From Utricularia gibba (Eukaryota > Streptophyta > Magnoliopsida > Lamiales > Lentibulariaceae), in the NCBI GenBank assembly GCA_002189035.1, contig NEEC01000009.1, forward strand, positions 2,728,001 through 2,792,000: 64,000 bases of DNA, given 5' to 3'. A program made the position numbers and the translations under genes. Below the pieces are notes generated by a model. The model made no database searches. It had not been told where the DNA came from and saw only the letters and a program-made list of their open reading frames with translations. Every line of letters begins with the position of its first letter. Within the stretch, counting starts at the first letter, position 1. Below, piece after piece: positions 46,972 to 58,694 of the stretch.

Positions 46972-48905
46972 TGTCGCAGTGCTGCAGCTCCTCCCCTAGG
47001 GGTTTACTTGTCGCCGTGAAGAGCGAGCTTAGAGCTCTGCCTGCGCCAACGGCATACGATTTTATATATATAAAGAAAACCCCTAGTGAAATTAAATCCA
47101 ATTCTAGTCAACAAGTAGCTCTCTGTTTGTTTAACAACTAATGGGAAAAAGAATGTCCCTAATTAATTATAATCCAAAATCAATTAATAGTCTATTTGAA
47201 ATAGCTTCTTCTTCCTAAAAAAAATGTTATAGAAAGTTTTATTATAAAAATGAAAGATTTCTATACTAAAAAAATAGAAATTTGAAAATATTATTTATTT
47301 TAAAAAGTCACAAAAATTCAGTTTTGATATATTATAATCATTTTTCTAAAATTATTCTTAAAAAAACATAATCAAACACAATCTGAGCACGACTTCCAAA
47401 CTAAATTATTTTAATAACCCTTTTTCACGCTATAATTAAAGCTTTTGGACTTGGGGATACGTAATTAAACAAAGACTAAAACTTTAACGTTGTTTTGACT
47501 CCAATGCACATCTCCGAGTCTTTGTTCCTCCATTGGGTTTCAAGAGAAGATGAGTAGCGGCCATGTCATTGCAATGTTATACGTTTTTCTTATACAATAT
47601 TATAAGTACATTCAATTATTATGATTTTATGTTTTATCATTCGAAAAAAAAAATTGGTATAGATTACATAATTATCTCTATTAAAACACGTTAATTTATT
47701 TTATCCGTAATTAATATGGGATAACATCATGTGATCCCTAACCTTACATTGAAAATGATTTCCTATGAAATAAGCAACAAAACTAGGAAAGGCAAGCGCA
47801 CACTAGCCCTTTACGTGAAAGGGCACGAGCAGGGCATCACATTTTACTTTTACCCTTTTAGCCTCAACCTCTATCTTTATGAATGAACTATGAGAAAGCT
47901 CAATTTTCCCTTCCTTTTTTTTTTCAAAAAGTCTTTTTTTAAATGAATATAGTGAATTAAGTAAATTTTTTATTCTAAAATTTAAAAAGAATATGATTTT
48001 CTGGTTTTTTTTTAACAAAAAGCATGGTGCAAGTCTTGCAAAAGGCGTCGTACTGTCCTACAGGCTCCGGCCTTTATTCGTTTCGAAAGCCCTTTTTCAT
48101 TTCAGCCCCTACAACTTTTTGTTTTATTTTTTGCACTCCTCCCTTTCCCAACCCTTTTTTCTATGTAAATAAAGGGGCATGAAAATTCGAATAATTACTA
48201 TAAATTGTTTGAAAATAAGAAAACACGTTTTAAAACCCGATTTCAACACCGAATCCGGGATGTAGATTCGGTCATGAACTCGGTTTAAATCGGTCAAATT
48301 CAAGTCAAATGCTGAATCAAGGAGTAGTGGTACGGTGTGGAATGTGATTTGAAATGGTCAAATCTAACTTTGACCGCTCAATTCTATTTATTTATTTTTA
48401 ATTTTGTTGTCATATCTACGTAAAAATTTTATGGTATAATAAAAAAATACCCAATCGTCTCTGGATAATCAGAAATTTGTTCCAACTTTCAAATCCTGAT
48501 TACTTGATTTGAAAACTAATTTCTAAAAATCTATATTTTTATATCAATTTTCCAAAATGGTTTTATTATCAAATATACTGATTTATTAAAATATATTATT
48601 AAAAAATATTTTGACAAATACAAATATTTTCATGTAGGAAATAACTGAAAATGGATTAAGGGTTTTTTGTTTAGTACCTTTTAATAGAATGTTATTTTGA
48701 TCATTTTGAAAAAAAAAAAACCTAGAAAATGAATTGATAATTCAGAATTCATCTCTTCAGACTGCATCAACAGCCAACTAATTTCCACCATTCATGGCTC
48801 AGTTCACGTTCATCTCATGAGCACCCACCTAATTACCCTTTAATTTTTACTCTTTCTGAGTTGTGGTTTTGTTTGCGTGCATTTGAAATCGTCTTCGAGA
48901 TCTTC
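46972..48905. other. Long AT-rich intergenic region
   Basis: 1.9 kb between divergent GH17 (-) and purine permease (+) genes. It is heavily A/T-rich with homopolymers; no gene, tRNA or mobile element was recognised. Promoters of both genes are expected at the two ends. Confidence 0.6.
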
Positions 48906-50092
48906 ATGGGTTCGTTAACAGACCCTGCAAATGCGGCGTCGCAATTTCAGGATTTGGAGCAGCAAACTTCAGCGCCAGCTGAAGATGGCTCCTCATCGAA
49001 AGGGAAGAGCAAACTTCTTGTAGCCATAAACTATGGGTTTTTAATCGTGGGTTCTGTTTCTGCAACGCTTATTTTCAAGTTCTACTTCATTCATGGCGGT
49101 TCGAGCCGATGGGTTTCGACGATGGTTCAATCCGGTGGCTTTCCGTTGCTGCTGCTGCTCCTTGTTTTTCTGCGCTTCGAATCCTCGAAGAGAATGATGC
49201 CCTTTTCCACGTTCACTCCCAAAACATGGGTTCTTTCGATTGTGGTTGGAGTGTTCTTGGGCATCAACAATCTTTTGTTCTCATGGGGAACTTCTTTTCT
49301 CCCCGTTTCGACTGCGTCGCTGCTTCTTTCATCACAACTGGCTTTTAATCTTCTTCTTTCTGTTGTGATCGTTAAGCAAAAGATCACATTCAGCAATCTC
49401 AACTGCGTGATTCTTATGACTGTGAGTTCGGTGATTTTGGCACTCCAATCGAATCATGATAAACCAGCAAATGTTACCAGAGACAAGTACTTGATTGGAT
49501 TCTTCTCAACTTTGGGTAGATTGCATTCACCATTCATCAAATAGTTCAGCTTTGATCGGAGATGCGCAACAAATATTATGCTTGCCTTCTCAGGTGCGGG
49601 GCTTCTATTCGCGTTGTATCTTCCGATCATGGAGACGATCTACCGAGGAGTTGGGAGCTATTCCACGATGGTGGAAATGCAGCTCGTCATGGAGGCATCC
49701 GCTACCGCGTTCGCCGTGGTCGGCATGGCGGTGGGGGGAGGGTTTTCGGAGATGAAGAAGGAGGCCAAAATGTTCGATAAGGGGTGCTCGCTTACTGGCT
49801 CACCATCGTAGGGAATCTTGTAATGTGGCAGTTTTGCTTTATGGGTACTGCCGGAATGGTGTTCCTAACGACGTCTTTGACCGGAGGAGTGTGCACGACG
49901 GCGTTGATGGCCGTGAATGTACTCGCCGGAGTTATCGTCTACGGTGATGCCTTCGACGGCAGCAAGGCGGTCTCAATGGCCCTTTCCTTGTGGGGTTTTT
50001 ACTCGTACCTACAAGGAATGCAAATGGAGACCAAGAGGAAGAAGCAACCCCATGACGAATCCGGAGATGATGGAAGGCTTCAGAATCCTTAA
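48906..50092 (+). CDS. Purine permease (PUP family)
   Basis: Plasma-membrane proton-coupled transporter family for purines, cytokinins and related compounds. Two exons, 48906-49515 and 49594-50092, giving about 369 aa and ten membrane segments. Signature stretches: INYGFLIVGSVSATLIFKFY, RWVSTMVQSGGFPLLLLLLV, LGINNLLFSWGTSFLPVSTA, LLLSSQLAFNLLLS, and in exon 2 YSTMVEMQLVMEASATAFAV. The frame breaks at the G4 run 49781-49784. With one more G, MFDKG continues into VLAYWLTIVGNLVMWQF; as printed it ends CSLTGSPS and stops at 49811. The downstream frame (49784-50092) is fully conserved, so a sequence error is likely, but a real truncation before the last three or four membrane segments cannot be excluded. 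Confidence 0.9.
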
Positions 50093-50667
50093 TAATTATT
50101 AGTTATCAGAGATTTTATTTAATTTTTTAAATTTTATATTGTAAAATTCAAAATTTAGATTTTATGATTAAATTTATTAAAACTATGTTTTAGTGAATAA
50201 TTTGAAAATTATAATATTTAATTTTTAGTAATAATATATTCTTTAAATCGAATATTAATTAGATGGAGCATAAAACAAAAAATCGCCCGCCCTTTTTACT
50301 AGTAATATATAAGCATTTCTTTTCTTTGGTAATAATACAACTATTGGTTGCCCCACGCTGCCCTCGCGCCTTTCGAGATTCTTCGCTTCAAACTCCGCAC
50401 CGTCTCCGTTGCCGGAGCTCCGGAGGATCTTCCAGAACTAATTACTGACTTCGTAAGCTATTCGAAGCTGTCGTACTCTGTTTTCCTTATCAGGTTTTCA
50501 CCAGATCTAAATACTTGTCTGCTTGAAAGGTTTGTGTATATGCTGCTGTGTGCGGAAATTGGAGGATTCATTTTGTTATTGGAAGATCTGGCTGTGACAG
50601 TGTGATATTTTTTTTGATATTCTGATATGTCGTGGTTTAGGTGTGTTGGAAGAGTTTATCGACGGTG
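50093..50667 (+). promoter_or_regulatory. PUP 3' flank and NTF2-RRM promoter/5' leader with intron
   Basis: AT-rich to about 50330. Then comes a C-rich stretch (50345-50450) that looks like a leader exon ending at GACTTC|GTAAGC. The leader intron would end at GGTTTAG near 50640. Confidence 0.45.
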
Positions 50668-53081
50668 ATGTCGGCGGCGGTCGCAACACCTGTGACGGCG
50701 CAAATTGTGCGTGTTTTTTTTTCTAGTTTTCTTTTAAGAATATTGCAAATCTAAAGATATGTCATGTATTGCCGATGAACAGGTTGCTAATGCATTTGTG
50801 CACCAATACTACCACATTCTCCATCATTCTCCAGGACTTGTTCATCGATTTTATCAAGAAACAAGTAAACTTGGTCGCCCTGAGGAAGATGGTTCAATGA
50901 GCATTACAACTACGTTGGAAGTAAAAAGTGTTTCCTTTGTTTCTTGATTTTCGAGATTTTAGCTCCCGCGTACCCTCGTCATTTAATCGTGATTCACTTA
51001 CCATTTTCATCTGTCTGATCACCTTGCCTTGTAATTCAAATAAAGATGCTTCTAATGTGCAAACTTTAACGGTGAAATTCTAAAATTTGGTTGTTTGTGT
51101 GAAGGCTATAAATGTGAAGATCATGTCACTTAACTCTGGAGATAGCCGAGCTGAAATTAAGTCAGTGGATGCACAGGACTCACATAATGGGGGAGTCCAT
51201 GTTCTTGTAACTGGATTTTTGACTGGGAAGTTGAACATGCTTCGCAAGTTTGCTCAAACATTCTTCCTTGCCCCTCAGGACAAAGGATATTTTGTTTTGA
51301 ACGACATGTTTCGCTTTCTGGATGATGGCAGTTCTATTGCAGTTCCAGACATGGTTACTGATGTCACTGTTCCTGCTTCCGAGAATTCTGGTAAAATTTA
51401 TGTTCATGTTATTGACATTGGATCATTTTGATTATAGCTGCTGTCGTTTCAGTCTGGGAGGAGCCAGTGGCGGAAGTTCATGATCCACCTGAAAATGGGG
51501 TGGATACCATTGAAGAAGAAGAAATTCCTGTAGCTGAGGTTGCTGATGAAGTTCAAGATGATCCCCAGAGAGTTGTTGAATCCATCACTAAGACAGAGGA
51601 AGCTCCTAAGAAGTCTTATGCTTCTATTGTAAGTGTTTATAAGAAATTTATTCAGGGCCTGTGCGCGGTTGTTTCTCATCTACTGTCTTATAGTGTATTA
51701 TGTGTTCCTAATGTAAACTTGTGAAGGTGATGCATCTCAAAGAAAATTCTGCAACTTTCTCGCCACCACCGAGTAATCGCAAGTCTTTTCAAAAGACATC
51801 GGAACCAGTAAATCCGGCTGTTGCTCCTTCAACAGAGGAGCCTATCAGAACTCAGGAGTCTGTTGAGAATGAAAATAACCAAGTGGGCGAAGGCATGGAA
51901 TTATGGGTGTTCATACTTTTTTATGTCTTCTTTTTTCCTTATATGATTAAAAATTAAAATAAACCACCGTGTTCTTTGTTTTTGTAGCAGATGGATACTC
52001 AATCTATATAAAGGGACTTCCAATGACTGCTACTGAGGCTTTACTCGAAGAAGTGTTCAGAAAATTTGGGACCATAAAGAGTGATGGAATACAAGTCCGG
52101 AGCAACCGGGTATGTCTTGCCTATTGTTTCTTCTCCATGGCGTTTTCCAATTTTTCAACCCCCCGACGGAGTTCCAAGCATTATTCTCATTCATACTGTT
52201 TTTTTTTTCTATAGCAACAGGGCTTTTGCTTTGGTTTTGTGGAATTCGAGGAAGCCAGCTCTGTACAAAAAGCTCTTGAGGTATGTGATCATTTTTGCCT
52301 CATCATTTGATAATTTTGTTTTCCACTGCATTATGCGTCTCTTTTACTAGATTAAATCAATGAAGCAGTATGGATGCTTCATACCTCATTTCTAGTAAAA
52401 GAGGTATAACTTAGGGGCAAACACAGTTGCGTTATGTGGGTAATTTCGTCCCAATCTCTTCACGCTCATTTTGTGTTCATTCTTAATTTCCTGCGTTGCA
52501 TTACACATGAATTCCTCCACATTCACATATTTGTGAACGTGATTTACCATTAATAGCTTCTTTCATTAAATTAATATAACGTTCCAGGCCTCCCCTGTGC
52601 CCGTTGGCGGACGCCAAGCAGTTGTTGAGGAAAAGAGGTCTACAAGTTACCGAGGTACACAGTTGTTTTGGAACATAGTTCTTCTTTCATACCCATTCAG
52701 ATGCTTTATAGAACAAAAGAAAAACCTTTTATTTATTTTTTTCCTGAAAACAGGGAGACAATGTTCTTAATTTTTCCTTCTGCTGTTTTCCATTGCATTC
52801 ACCGGTCTGTATTTCCACTAGGAGGCAACAAGGGACGATTCCTGCCAGGAAGAGGCTTCGGGTTCAGAAACGATGGCACGAGGGGGCGTGGGAATAATTA
52901 TGGAGGAAGGGGCTACAACAACAACAATAACAACAACAACAACAGGGCTGATTTCAGTGGAAGGAACGAACTTGTCAACCGAGGTTACCACGGCACATCC
53001 TCAAGCCGAGACGGCTATCAAAGGTCCGATAACAACCGTAACACAAGGAGCACAACACCCCACGTTTCAGCCACTGCCTGA
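50668..53081 (+). CDS. NTF2 and RRM domain protein, G3BP-like
   Basis: RNA-binding protein of the plant G3BP-like family, which takes part in stress granules. Nine exons: 50668-50706, 50783-50920, 51105-51390, 51438-51628, 51727-51892, 51988-52109, 52215-52280, 52588-52654, 52822-53081, giving 444 aa. The NTF2 domain (residues 10-135) starts VANAFVHQYYHILHHSPGLV and includes FAQTFFLAPQDKGYFVLNDM. An acidic linker follows. The RRM (about 275-350) has YSIYIKGLPMTATEALLEEV (RNP2) and QGFCFGFVEFEEASS (RNP1). The C-terminus is Gly/Arg/Asn-rich (PGRGFGFRNDGTRGRGNNYG) with nine consecutive Asn. The join before ADGYSIYI needs a GC donor (GCGAAG|GCATGG, 51892/51893) with acceptor TTGTAG at 51987. Confidence 0.92.
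52915..52944 (+). repeat. AAC trinucleotide repeat encoding poly-Asn
   Basis: About ten AAC units with one AAT interruption lie in the last exon of the NTF2-RRM gene, coding for a run of nine Asn in the disordered C-terminal region. It can vary in length without shifting frame. Confidence 0.85.
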
Positions 53082-54454
53082 ATCAGGTGCGTGAGCGACT
53101 TCCTTTTTGCTAGACATTGTCCGTAATCTGGTGGGCTTGGGGGGTCTGGTATGATGCATGCATGCTTATTTACAAGAAACTAAACAGTAGCAGTAGGAGG
53201 TTTGGTCAGTTGTGGGTGTTAGATAGCGCAGCCTATTAAATTGTACCGACAGCAGTGGAATTCAGTTAATGTGTCGCGAATGAATGCGTCCATCAATCAC
53301 CTAACCATTCCCCGTAGGTGTCTTCCCACTCAGTCAGTCCCACGTTGCTTCATTCCCGCGGGAGGGCCCCTTCCGCAGCTACTGGTTGGTTTTTGCCAGA
53401 GATGCCCACAGGTTCCTTTCTGCACTCTTCATATGTTCACTTTCTAGGTTGAGCAGATTGCCAGCGTTCCTTTTGAAAAATAACTATCCATGATTCTCTC
53501 TCTCACACCATATCGGTAAAATAGGATTCTTGAGCATGGTAATTTTTATGTGCATAAAATTGGGTGCATCATCATTTAAGTTATATTTAGAACTGTTTCT
53601 CCATTTGGATAATTGTTTCAAAAATAGTTTTGTTAAAAATTTAAGAAGTGTTTTTTCAAACAAAAATAGTTTTGTTACGAAACATGAATGAATGATCATC
53701 CAATGTTGCTCTAGTCACATGGAAGGTGTTTCTATTTGCAATTTCAAGAATCTTAGTTGTCAACAACCCATGTTTTTAAAGGAATCATTGTAGAATTAGC
53801 TTTTGTTATATTTAAAAAATAGCATGCTTCTATCTTTGTGTTTTGGATTCAGTGAAATCAAACTCTTAAGAATCTATTGGTCAGCATCACCGATTATTAA
53901 TTAAAAGCAAATAATTAAATCTGGTCATAAAAAAATATATATAGTGGAATTGGGGTGGATCACTAAATTTGGACCAGCCATGTGCGAATTTAAGGTTGCC
54001 TAACAAGAGCAGTAGCGGCAAAGATACCGCAAGTGCAAATGGGGGTAAAAATTAGGAAAAAAAAAGGATTGATTGTAAATGGTGAATAGGACATCACACC
54101 ACCAACGCATTTAACTCGCAACACCAGACAAAAGAGGTGTCAAAGAGACTTGTAACAATTATCTCCCCTCCCCCCTCCCCCCCCCCCCCCCCCCCTCAAT
54201 AGACATTGTCGTCAAAATGTGTGATTTCTTGGTCGCGGGATTTCACTTGCAAGGTTTCAACTTGGGAACATGATCGAAAATGTCTTTTTAATTCTCTGGA
54301 ATTTAAAACGATTAATTCCAACGCGATGAATGACTCTTATTTCGTGGAAATGATATGGGGGAGAAAATATGTACGGTAATGAGTGGTAAAAAAAAAAAAA
54401 AAATGAAGGAAAATTTCTCGACAAGCAGATGCAGATCCAAAGGCCCTATGTTCA
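53082..54454. other. 3' UTR of NTF2-RRM gene and intergenic DNA
   Basis: The first about 400 bp look like a 3' UTR. The remainder is AT-rich with a long C homopolymer. No gene was recognised. Confidence 0.55.
54164..54195. repeat. Poly-C tract (C19 preceded by interrupted C runs)
   Basis: Two interrupted C runs lead into an uninterrupted run of 19 C (54177-54195). The complementary strand is a G run that could form quadruplex structures, and the true length is likely to be poorly resolved by sequencing. Confidence 0.85.
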
Positions 54455-55399
54455 TCATGTGGAGGATTTGTCGCCATTGTTGTGGACCTTCTTCTTGCTC
54501 ACGTGAAGGGCGCGAAGCAGTCCGAGCCCCTTGATGGCCTTCGTTATCTTTCCGAGCTTCTTCCGCCCCATTCCTAAGCTCATTTTTCCGGCCGACAGTT
54601 TCAACGCCTGCATACAGCAGACTTCCGCTCCGCGGCTACCCCCCATGAGCTCTTCCTCCTCCTCCTCATCCTCGTCGTGGTCCTCATTGGCGGGTTGATC
54701 GCTCTTCGACGTCGCCGGGAAGATGCACTCCGCCTCCTCCCACAGCGAGTCCATCCCTTCGCCGCTGTGCCGCTCCTCCAAGAGCTTACAAGCCAGCGTC
54801 CGCTTCCATTCTTTGCTGCTGTTTCTGTCAGACTGCTCCGGCGTATCACTCGAAGCAGCAACCGGCTTCTTCGACGTGGAACTGCAACTTGAACTTGAAC
54901 TGAAGCAGAAACTTCCATCGTCAGCGGAAGGAGAAGCTTCTTCCTGATAACATCTAGAAGCCAACTTCGGGGAATTTTCCACCTGTCCCTTTGCAACCTC
55001 CTCCTTTTCATGGAGGCTTCCATTGATCTCAGCATTCTTCATCTCAGCCTTGGCCTCTGGAGGGGGTTCTTCCATGTTCTCTATTGCATCTGCTGCTGTT
55101 CCAAACAGAAACATTTCACAGATACTGAGATCATCAATACCCAGAAAAAGCTCTTTATTCCAACGGCTTTCGGCCGTGTTCAATTTGGCAATGGCGGAAA
55201 CAACTGTGACATAGTAAACAAGACATGCGGTGAAGAAGAGGGGGCAGAGGAAGGAGATGACTTTCAGAAGATATGGGAAGAGGACAACAACCAAGCAGCA
55301 CAAACAGAGAGGATGGGAGAGTAGCACTTTAAAAAAGGGAGATATTTCAGACAAGACAAGAGTAAGAAGATGAGCGTCACGAGTTAACCTCTCAGCCAT
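54455..55399 (-). CDS. Unknown plant membrane protein with acidic, Ser-rich region and basic C-terminus
   Basis: Single-exon ORF of 314 aa from the ATG at 55399. An in-frame ATG at 55480 would add 27 residues that look like pyrimidine-rich leader sequence. Two close hydrophobic segments (about residues 20-65: LCLCCLVVVLFPYLLKVISF and FFTACLVYYVTVV) predict a membrane hairpin. The middle is hydrophilic and Ser-rich ([17 protein letters not shown]), followed by an acidic run (DHDEDEEEEEEL). It ends in a basic part with KLGKITKAIKGLGLLRALHV. The overall pattern resembles plant-specific uncharacterised transmembrane proteins, but I do not recognise a named family and assign no function. Confidence 0.75.
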   Translation of the reverse strand: MAERLTRDAHLLTLVLSEISPFFKVLLSHPLCLCCLVVVLFPYLLKVISFLCPLFFTACLVYYVTVVSAIAKLNTAESRWNKELFLGIDDLSICEMFLFGTAADAIENMEEPPPEAKAEMKNAEINGSLHEKEEVAKGQVENSPKLASRCYQEEASPSADDGSFCFSSSSSCSSTSKKPVAASSDTPEQSDRNSSKEWKRTLACKLLEERHSGEGMDSLWEEAECIFPATSKSDQPANEDHDEDEEEEEELMGGSRGAEVCCMQALKLSAGKMSLGMGRKKLGKITKAIKGLGLLRALHVSKKKVHNNGDKSST

Positions 55400-57490
55400 C
55401 TCTGCAGAAGAATAGAGAAATTGGAGAAGAAGACCAAGGAGAAAGAAGGAAATAAAGATTCTTCTTTCTGAACAGAGCAAGTGGAAAAATACAAGGGAGC
55501 TGAGTGATGAATAATATTATATAGAAAAAATAAAGAAAGAAATGTGCATTAAAGGAACAATGAAGGGGGTAGTTTTGATTAGTCAAGATGGAGACTGTAC
55601 AATGTGCAGTATGCAAGAACAGGAATGTTGTGTAGAACATCCAAACTTCAGTAAAATAGGAGGCTGATGGAAATGGAAACAATCAAATATTCCTGGTTCA
55701 TCAAATCCACCAGCATTCGATTTCCCTGTGGGATGATAGAACGAAGAGAGACGACTGAGCATCTCAATATTAATGCCTCTGGAATGTGGTTCAAAGAAGC
55801 TCGGCTTCATCCGTATTGTGAGTCCTGCATATGGAACAAGTCATCACAATCATGTAAGCTCTTATTACAGACAGAAGTTTTCTTACATAATACTATGGCA
55901 TTCCACTCTACTTATCATGACACCAACAAGTCATGCACTGATACTGATATGATATAATGACAGATGTACACTTTCAAGGCCAGAAAAACTTCATTCCCAA
56001 AATTTGTGCAAATTTTCATGTCTAAAGAAGGTACCGATTTCAAGGCCTCACTGTTGATATTCTGTGAAACAATCCCAAAATATAACATGATATGGCCAGT
56101 AAACAAATTATCACAAGGTGAGAAACGCATGAGACATCACCCCTTCTGCAAACCATGATAACCTGAAGACTTCACGCGGGTGAGGATAGTAAAGAAAATG
56201 CAGCAGTTTGCTGTAGATCGTAATCATTGCAAAACATGAACAAAGAAAGATGGCCTAAGTAATGCCGTACAAGTCAATTAAGAAGGGATTAGAAGGTAGG
56301 ATTGATTGAATGACTTTTAATAGTTATGTTGGAAAGAACTGAATAACACATGGGAAACAAATCTACGGGTCCAGTTCATTGTATATACATCATGCAACTA
56401 CTTTTTTGCCCACATTACCAGCTTTTGCATTCTAGGGACCCCCAACTGTCTGCTTCAACATTTTTATCGTAGGTAGTAATGGGAATTTTACTGCGAACCC
56501 CACAGTTAGTAAACATTTTGTAGTTGATAGAATTTGAAAATTTTGTAAAACATGGTCGACATTATCCAAAACTGATGCAAATACCCAAACCATGACAGTA
56601 TCTGCACCAGAGGCCGAATGCGATGATTAAAATAGCTTCCTTTTCCACTTCTCTATAGCTCATCAAGAAGTCAAGAAGTACCCTCTCATTGCATTTGATC
56701 CCATAAAAAACATCTTCCCAATGCGACAGATACACAAAAATTCACAACATAATCAATTGAACGACTGGGGATACTCCATCGCTAAATCAATCTGGTAACC
56801 AAAAAATTATGAAAAAAAAAACAGCCTCAGCAGAAATTTTTCGCCATCAAACTCACACCATTCTTGAAAGGAAGAGAATGAACGAGTCGCCACACACGAA
56901 GGGGAGAACAAACCTGAATGCAAACTTTCTATATCAGCGATATGGAACCCGTAGCTTAAAAACACAGCATAAACCTCCATCATTCCAAGAACCCCAATAA
57001 AATCTTGCAAGCACCAGAATTAACCAGAAAAATCCATCCATCAAGACTCGAAGGCGCCATTTCACATTTCAAAAGGGATGAGCCGCAAGACTAACGCGCT
57101 GGAAAAGAAACCGTCCAAGAGAAGAACGAAACACGAAAAAAGACACAAATACCCTCTACCTGCAAAAAATCCATTATAGCCTTCATGGGCCTAGGCCTAT
57201 TATATGCTTCAGCCCAACATCAGGCAATATGATATGAAATATTAAAAAAAAAAGAAAACAATAGCCTATTTTTGTTACGAGATTATCAAAAAAGGAAACA
57301 GAAGAAGAAAAAAAATAAAACAAAAATTATGAAATTAACCGTTACCATAAAAAACACACAGAAGCATATAAAGCAGTATTTTTACCGAATACCAGTTCTA
57401 CTAATGATCCAAAATTTACCGCGAGAAAGTTACCATATTTTACGCAGGTTAATTCTTTTTAACCCGCAGTTGCTACACTTCATTTGCAAA
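55400..57490. other. 2.1 kb without a recognised gene, upstream of two divergent genes
   Basis: Composition is mixed rather than extremely AT-rich between 55560 and 57180, so it may be transcribed (leader exons and introns of the minus-strand membrane-protein gene, or a non-coding RNA). Short ORFs on both strands have no recognisable features. A TGGGCC word at 57187-57192, with AGCCCA about 25 bp further on, lies upstream of the proline-rich gene and may belong to its promoter. Confidence 0.4.
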
Positions 57491-58066
57491 ATGGATTTCC
57501 ACGTGATTCGACCCAGGCCGCCGCCCCCCCGGGCGCCACCGCCGAAACCTGAACCGGCGGAGGAGCTCCCAGAGCCCCCTCCTCCACCTCCCCCTCCCCC
57601 TCCGGAGAATCCTCCTCCTCCGCCGCCGCTGCCACACCACTACTACGGCCACCGCCCCAGAAGCATCGAGTACATGAACTCCAGGACGTGGAGGCTGAAC
57701 TTGGCTGACTCGAGAACAAATGATTCTCCCCATTTTGGCGACTTCGATTACACTTACTACCCTTTTCATCCTCAAGGAGTCCGCCGGAGTTACAGATACG
57801 ATCCAGAGGACATGTTTCTTCGACATCCACCATCATCATCATCATCTATGCCTTTTCCTCCCCCGCAAGGTGGTGCTCTTCAGGGGCCACTGCCGGGGCT
57901 CCTGCTTCCGCCGACGTCGGAATACCAACACGGTGGGTTTGCTCACCCGCCGGAGTATAATCAGGGCTACGGACGGCAGCCGCCCCCGATGACGTTCTAC
58001 TATCCACCGCCGTACCCGACGGGATTCTTCAGTGATGAGAATCCTCAAGGATGCACCCCTATGTGA
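57491..58066 (+). CDS. Proline-rich protein with HIPP-like C-terminal CaaX box
   Basis: 191 aa from the ATG at 57491; an ORF open upstream to 57272 begins in AT-rich sequence that looks non-coding. The N-terminal third is Pro-rich (MDFHVIRPRPPPPRAPPPKP, then long Pro runs). The middle contains HHYYGHRPRSIEYMNSRTWR and an aromatic/acidic stretch, and the C-terminal third has PPP-Y motifs. It ends FFSDENPQGCTPM. The last four residues CTPM fit a prenylation CaaX box. The preceding FSDENP is the hallmark end of heavy-metal-associated isoprenylated plant proteins (HIPPs; established pattern FSDENPNAC-aaX). No HMA metal-binding domain is present in this ORF or was found upstream. Membrane attachment by farnesylation is inferred; biochemical function is unknown. 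Confidence 0.75.
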   Translation: MDFHVIRPRPPPPRAPPPKPEPAEELPEPPPPPPPPPPENPPPPPPLPHHYYGHRPRSIEYMNSRTWRLNLADSRTNDSPHFGDFDYTYYPFHPQGVRRSYRYDPEDMFLRHPPSSSSSMPFPPPQGGALQGPLPGLLLPPTSEYQHGGFAHPPEYNQGYGRQPPPMTFYYPPPYPTGFFSDENPQGCTPM

Positions 58067-58694
58067 CAGAATTCTCAAGAACATTTCAGAAATAATGTTT
58101 TCTTTAATATATAAATTTGGGTTTAAATATTATTTAAGTTGCACGTTGAATAAAAAATAACAAAATTTAAATGTAAAATGTGTTTAATGAAAAAATTTAT
58201 TTCAAATATTTAAATTTAGAACATCGCTATGACTTAACCAAGAAACACACTTCGCACCACATGGCAAAATGCATCATCTAACAATCCTTGCGGTAGGAAT
58301 AGGCTATAAGAGAAACAGGGGAGCATGGCTAATGCTATTTAACATTCCATTTTCTGGTAGCCCCCCTCCTCCCTGGCATAACTTCTACTAGCAAGCCACA
58401 TACAGCATGGAGATAACGCTTCTCCTCCAGTGTGATCAAAATCAAATTTAGCAGGGTATTCCACAACTGCATTCACCCGAAAAAATGGAGCGCAGAGGCC
58501 ACAATGATTCAGGCTGCAACCATACAGACATTTTACATGAGGCATAATCATGTCAAGACCGTGTGCTGCTTAGCTGCATATCAACCATTTCAAGTATGAG
58601 AAGAAAGATTGTGGAGAAGTTCTTTTAACAGATCCACTAAAAATAACCCCACAGTAACAAACATGTGTGTGTATATATATGGTGGAGATGGATA
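58067..58694. other. Convergent spacer between proline-rich gene and RING gene
   Basis: AT-rich 3' flank to about 58250, then sequence (58340-58690) that is probably the 3' UTR of the minus-strand RING gene. An alternative last RING-gene exon here is possible but not supported by a recognisable sequence. Confidence 0.5.

Noticed and set aside
46972-48905. Possible LTR or other repeat in the long spacer
   Set aside because: Only homopolymers and AT-rich DNA were seen; no paired long repeats or coding remnants.
54601-55035. Arg-rich 144-aa minus-strand ORF and plus-strand ORFs over 54677-55324
   Set aside because: Shadows of the 314-aa membrane-protein gene produced by its Ser/Glu-rich coding sequence.
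57473-57845. Long minus-strand ORFs opposite the proline-rich gene
   Set aside because: Proline codons (CCN) read as Gly/Arg on the complement, so open antisense frames are expected by composition.
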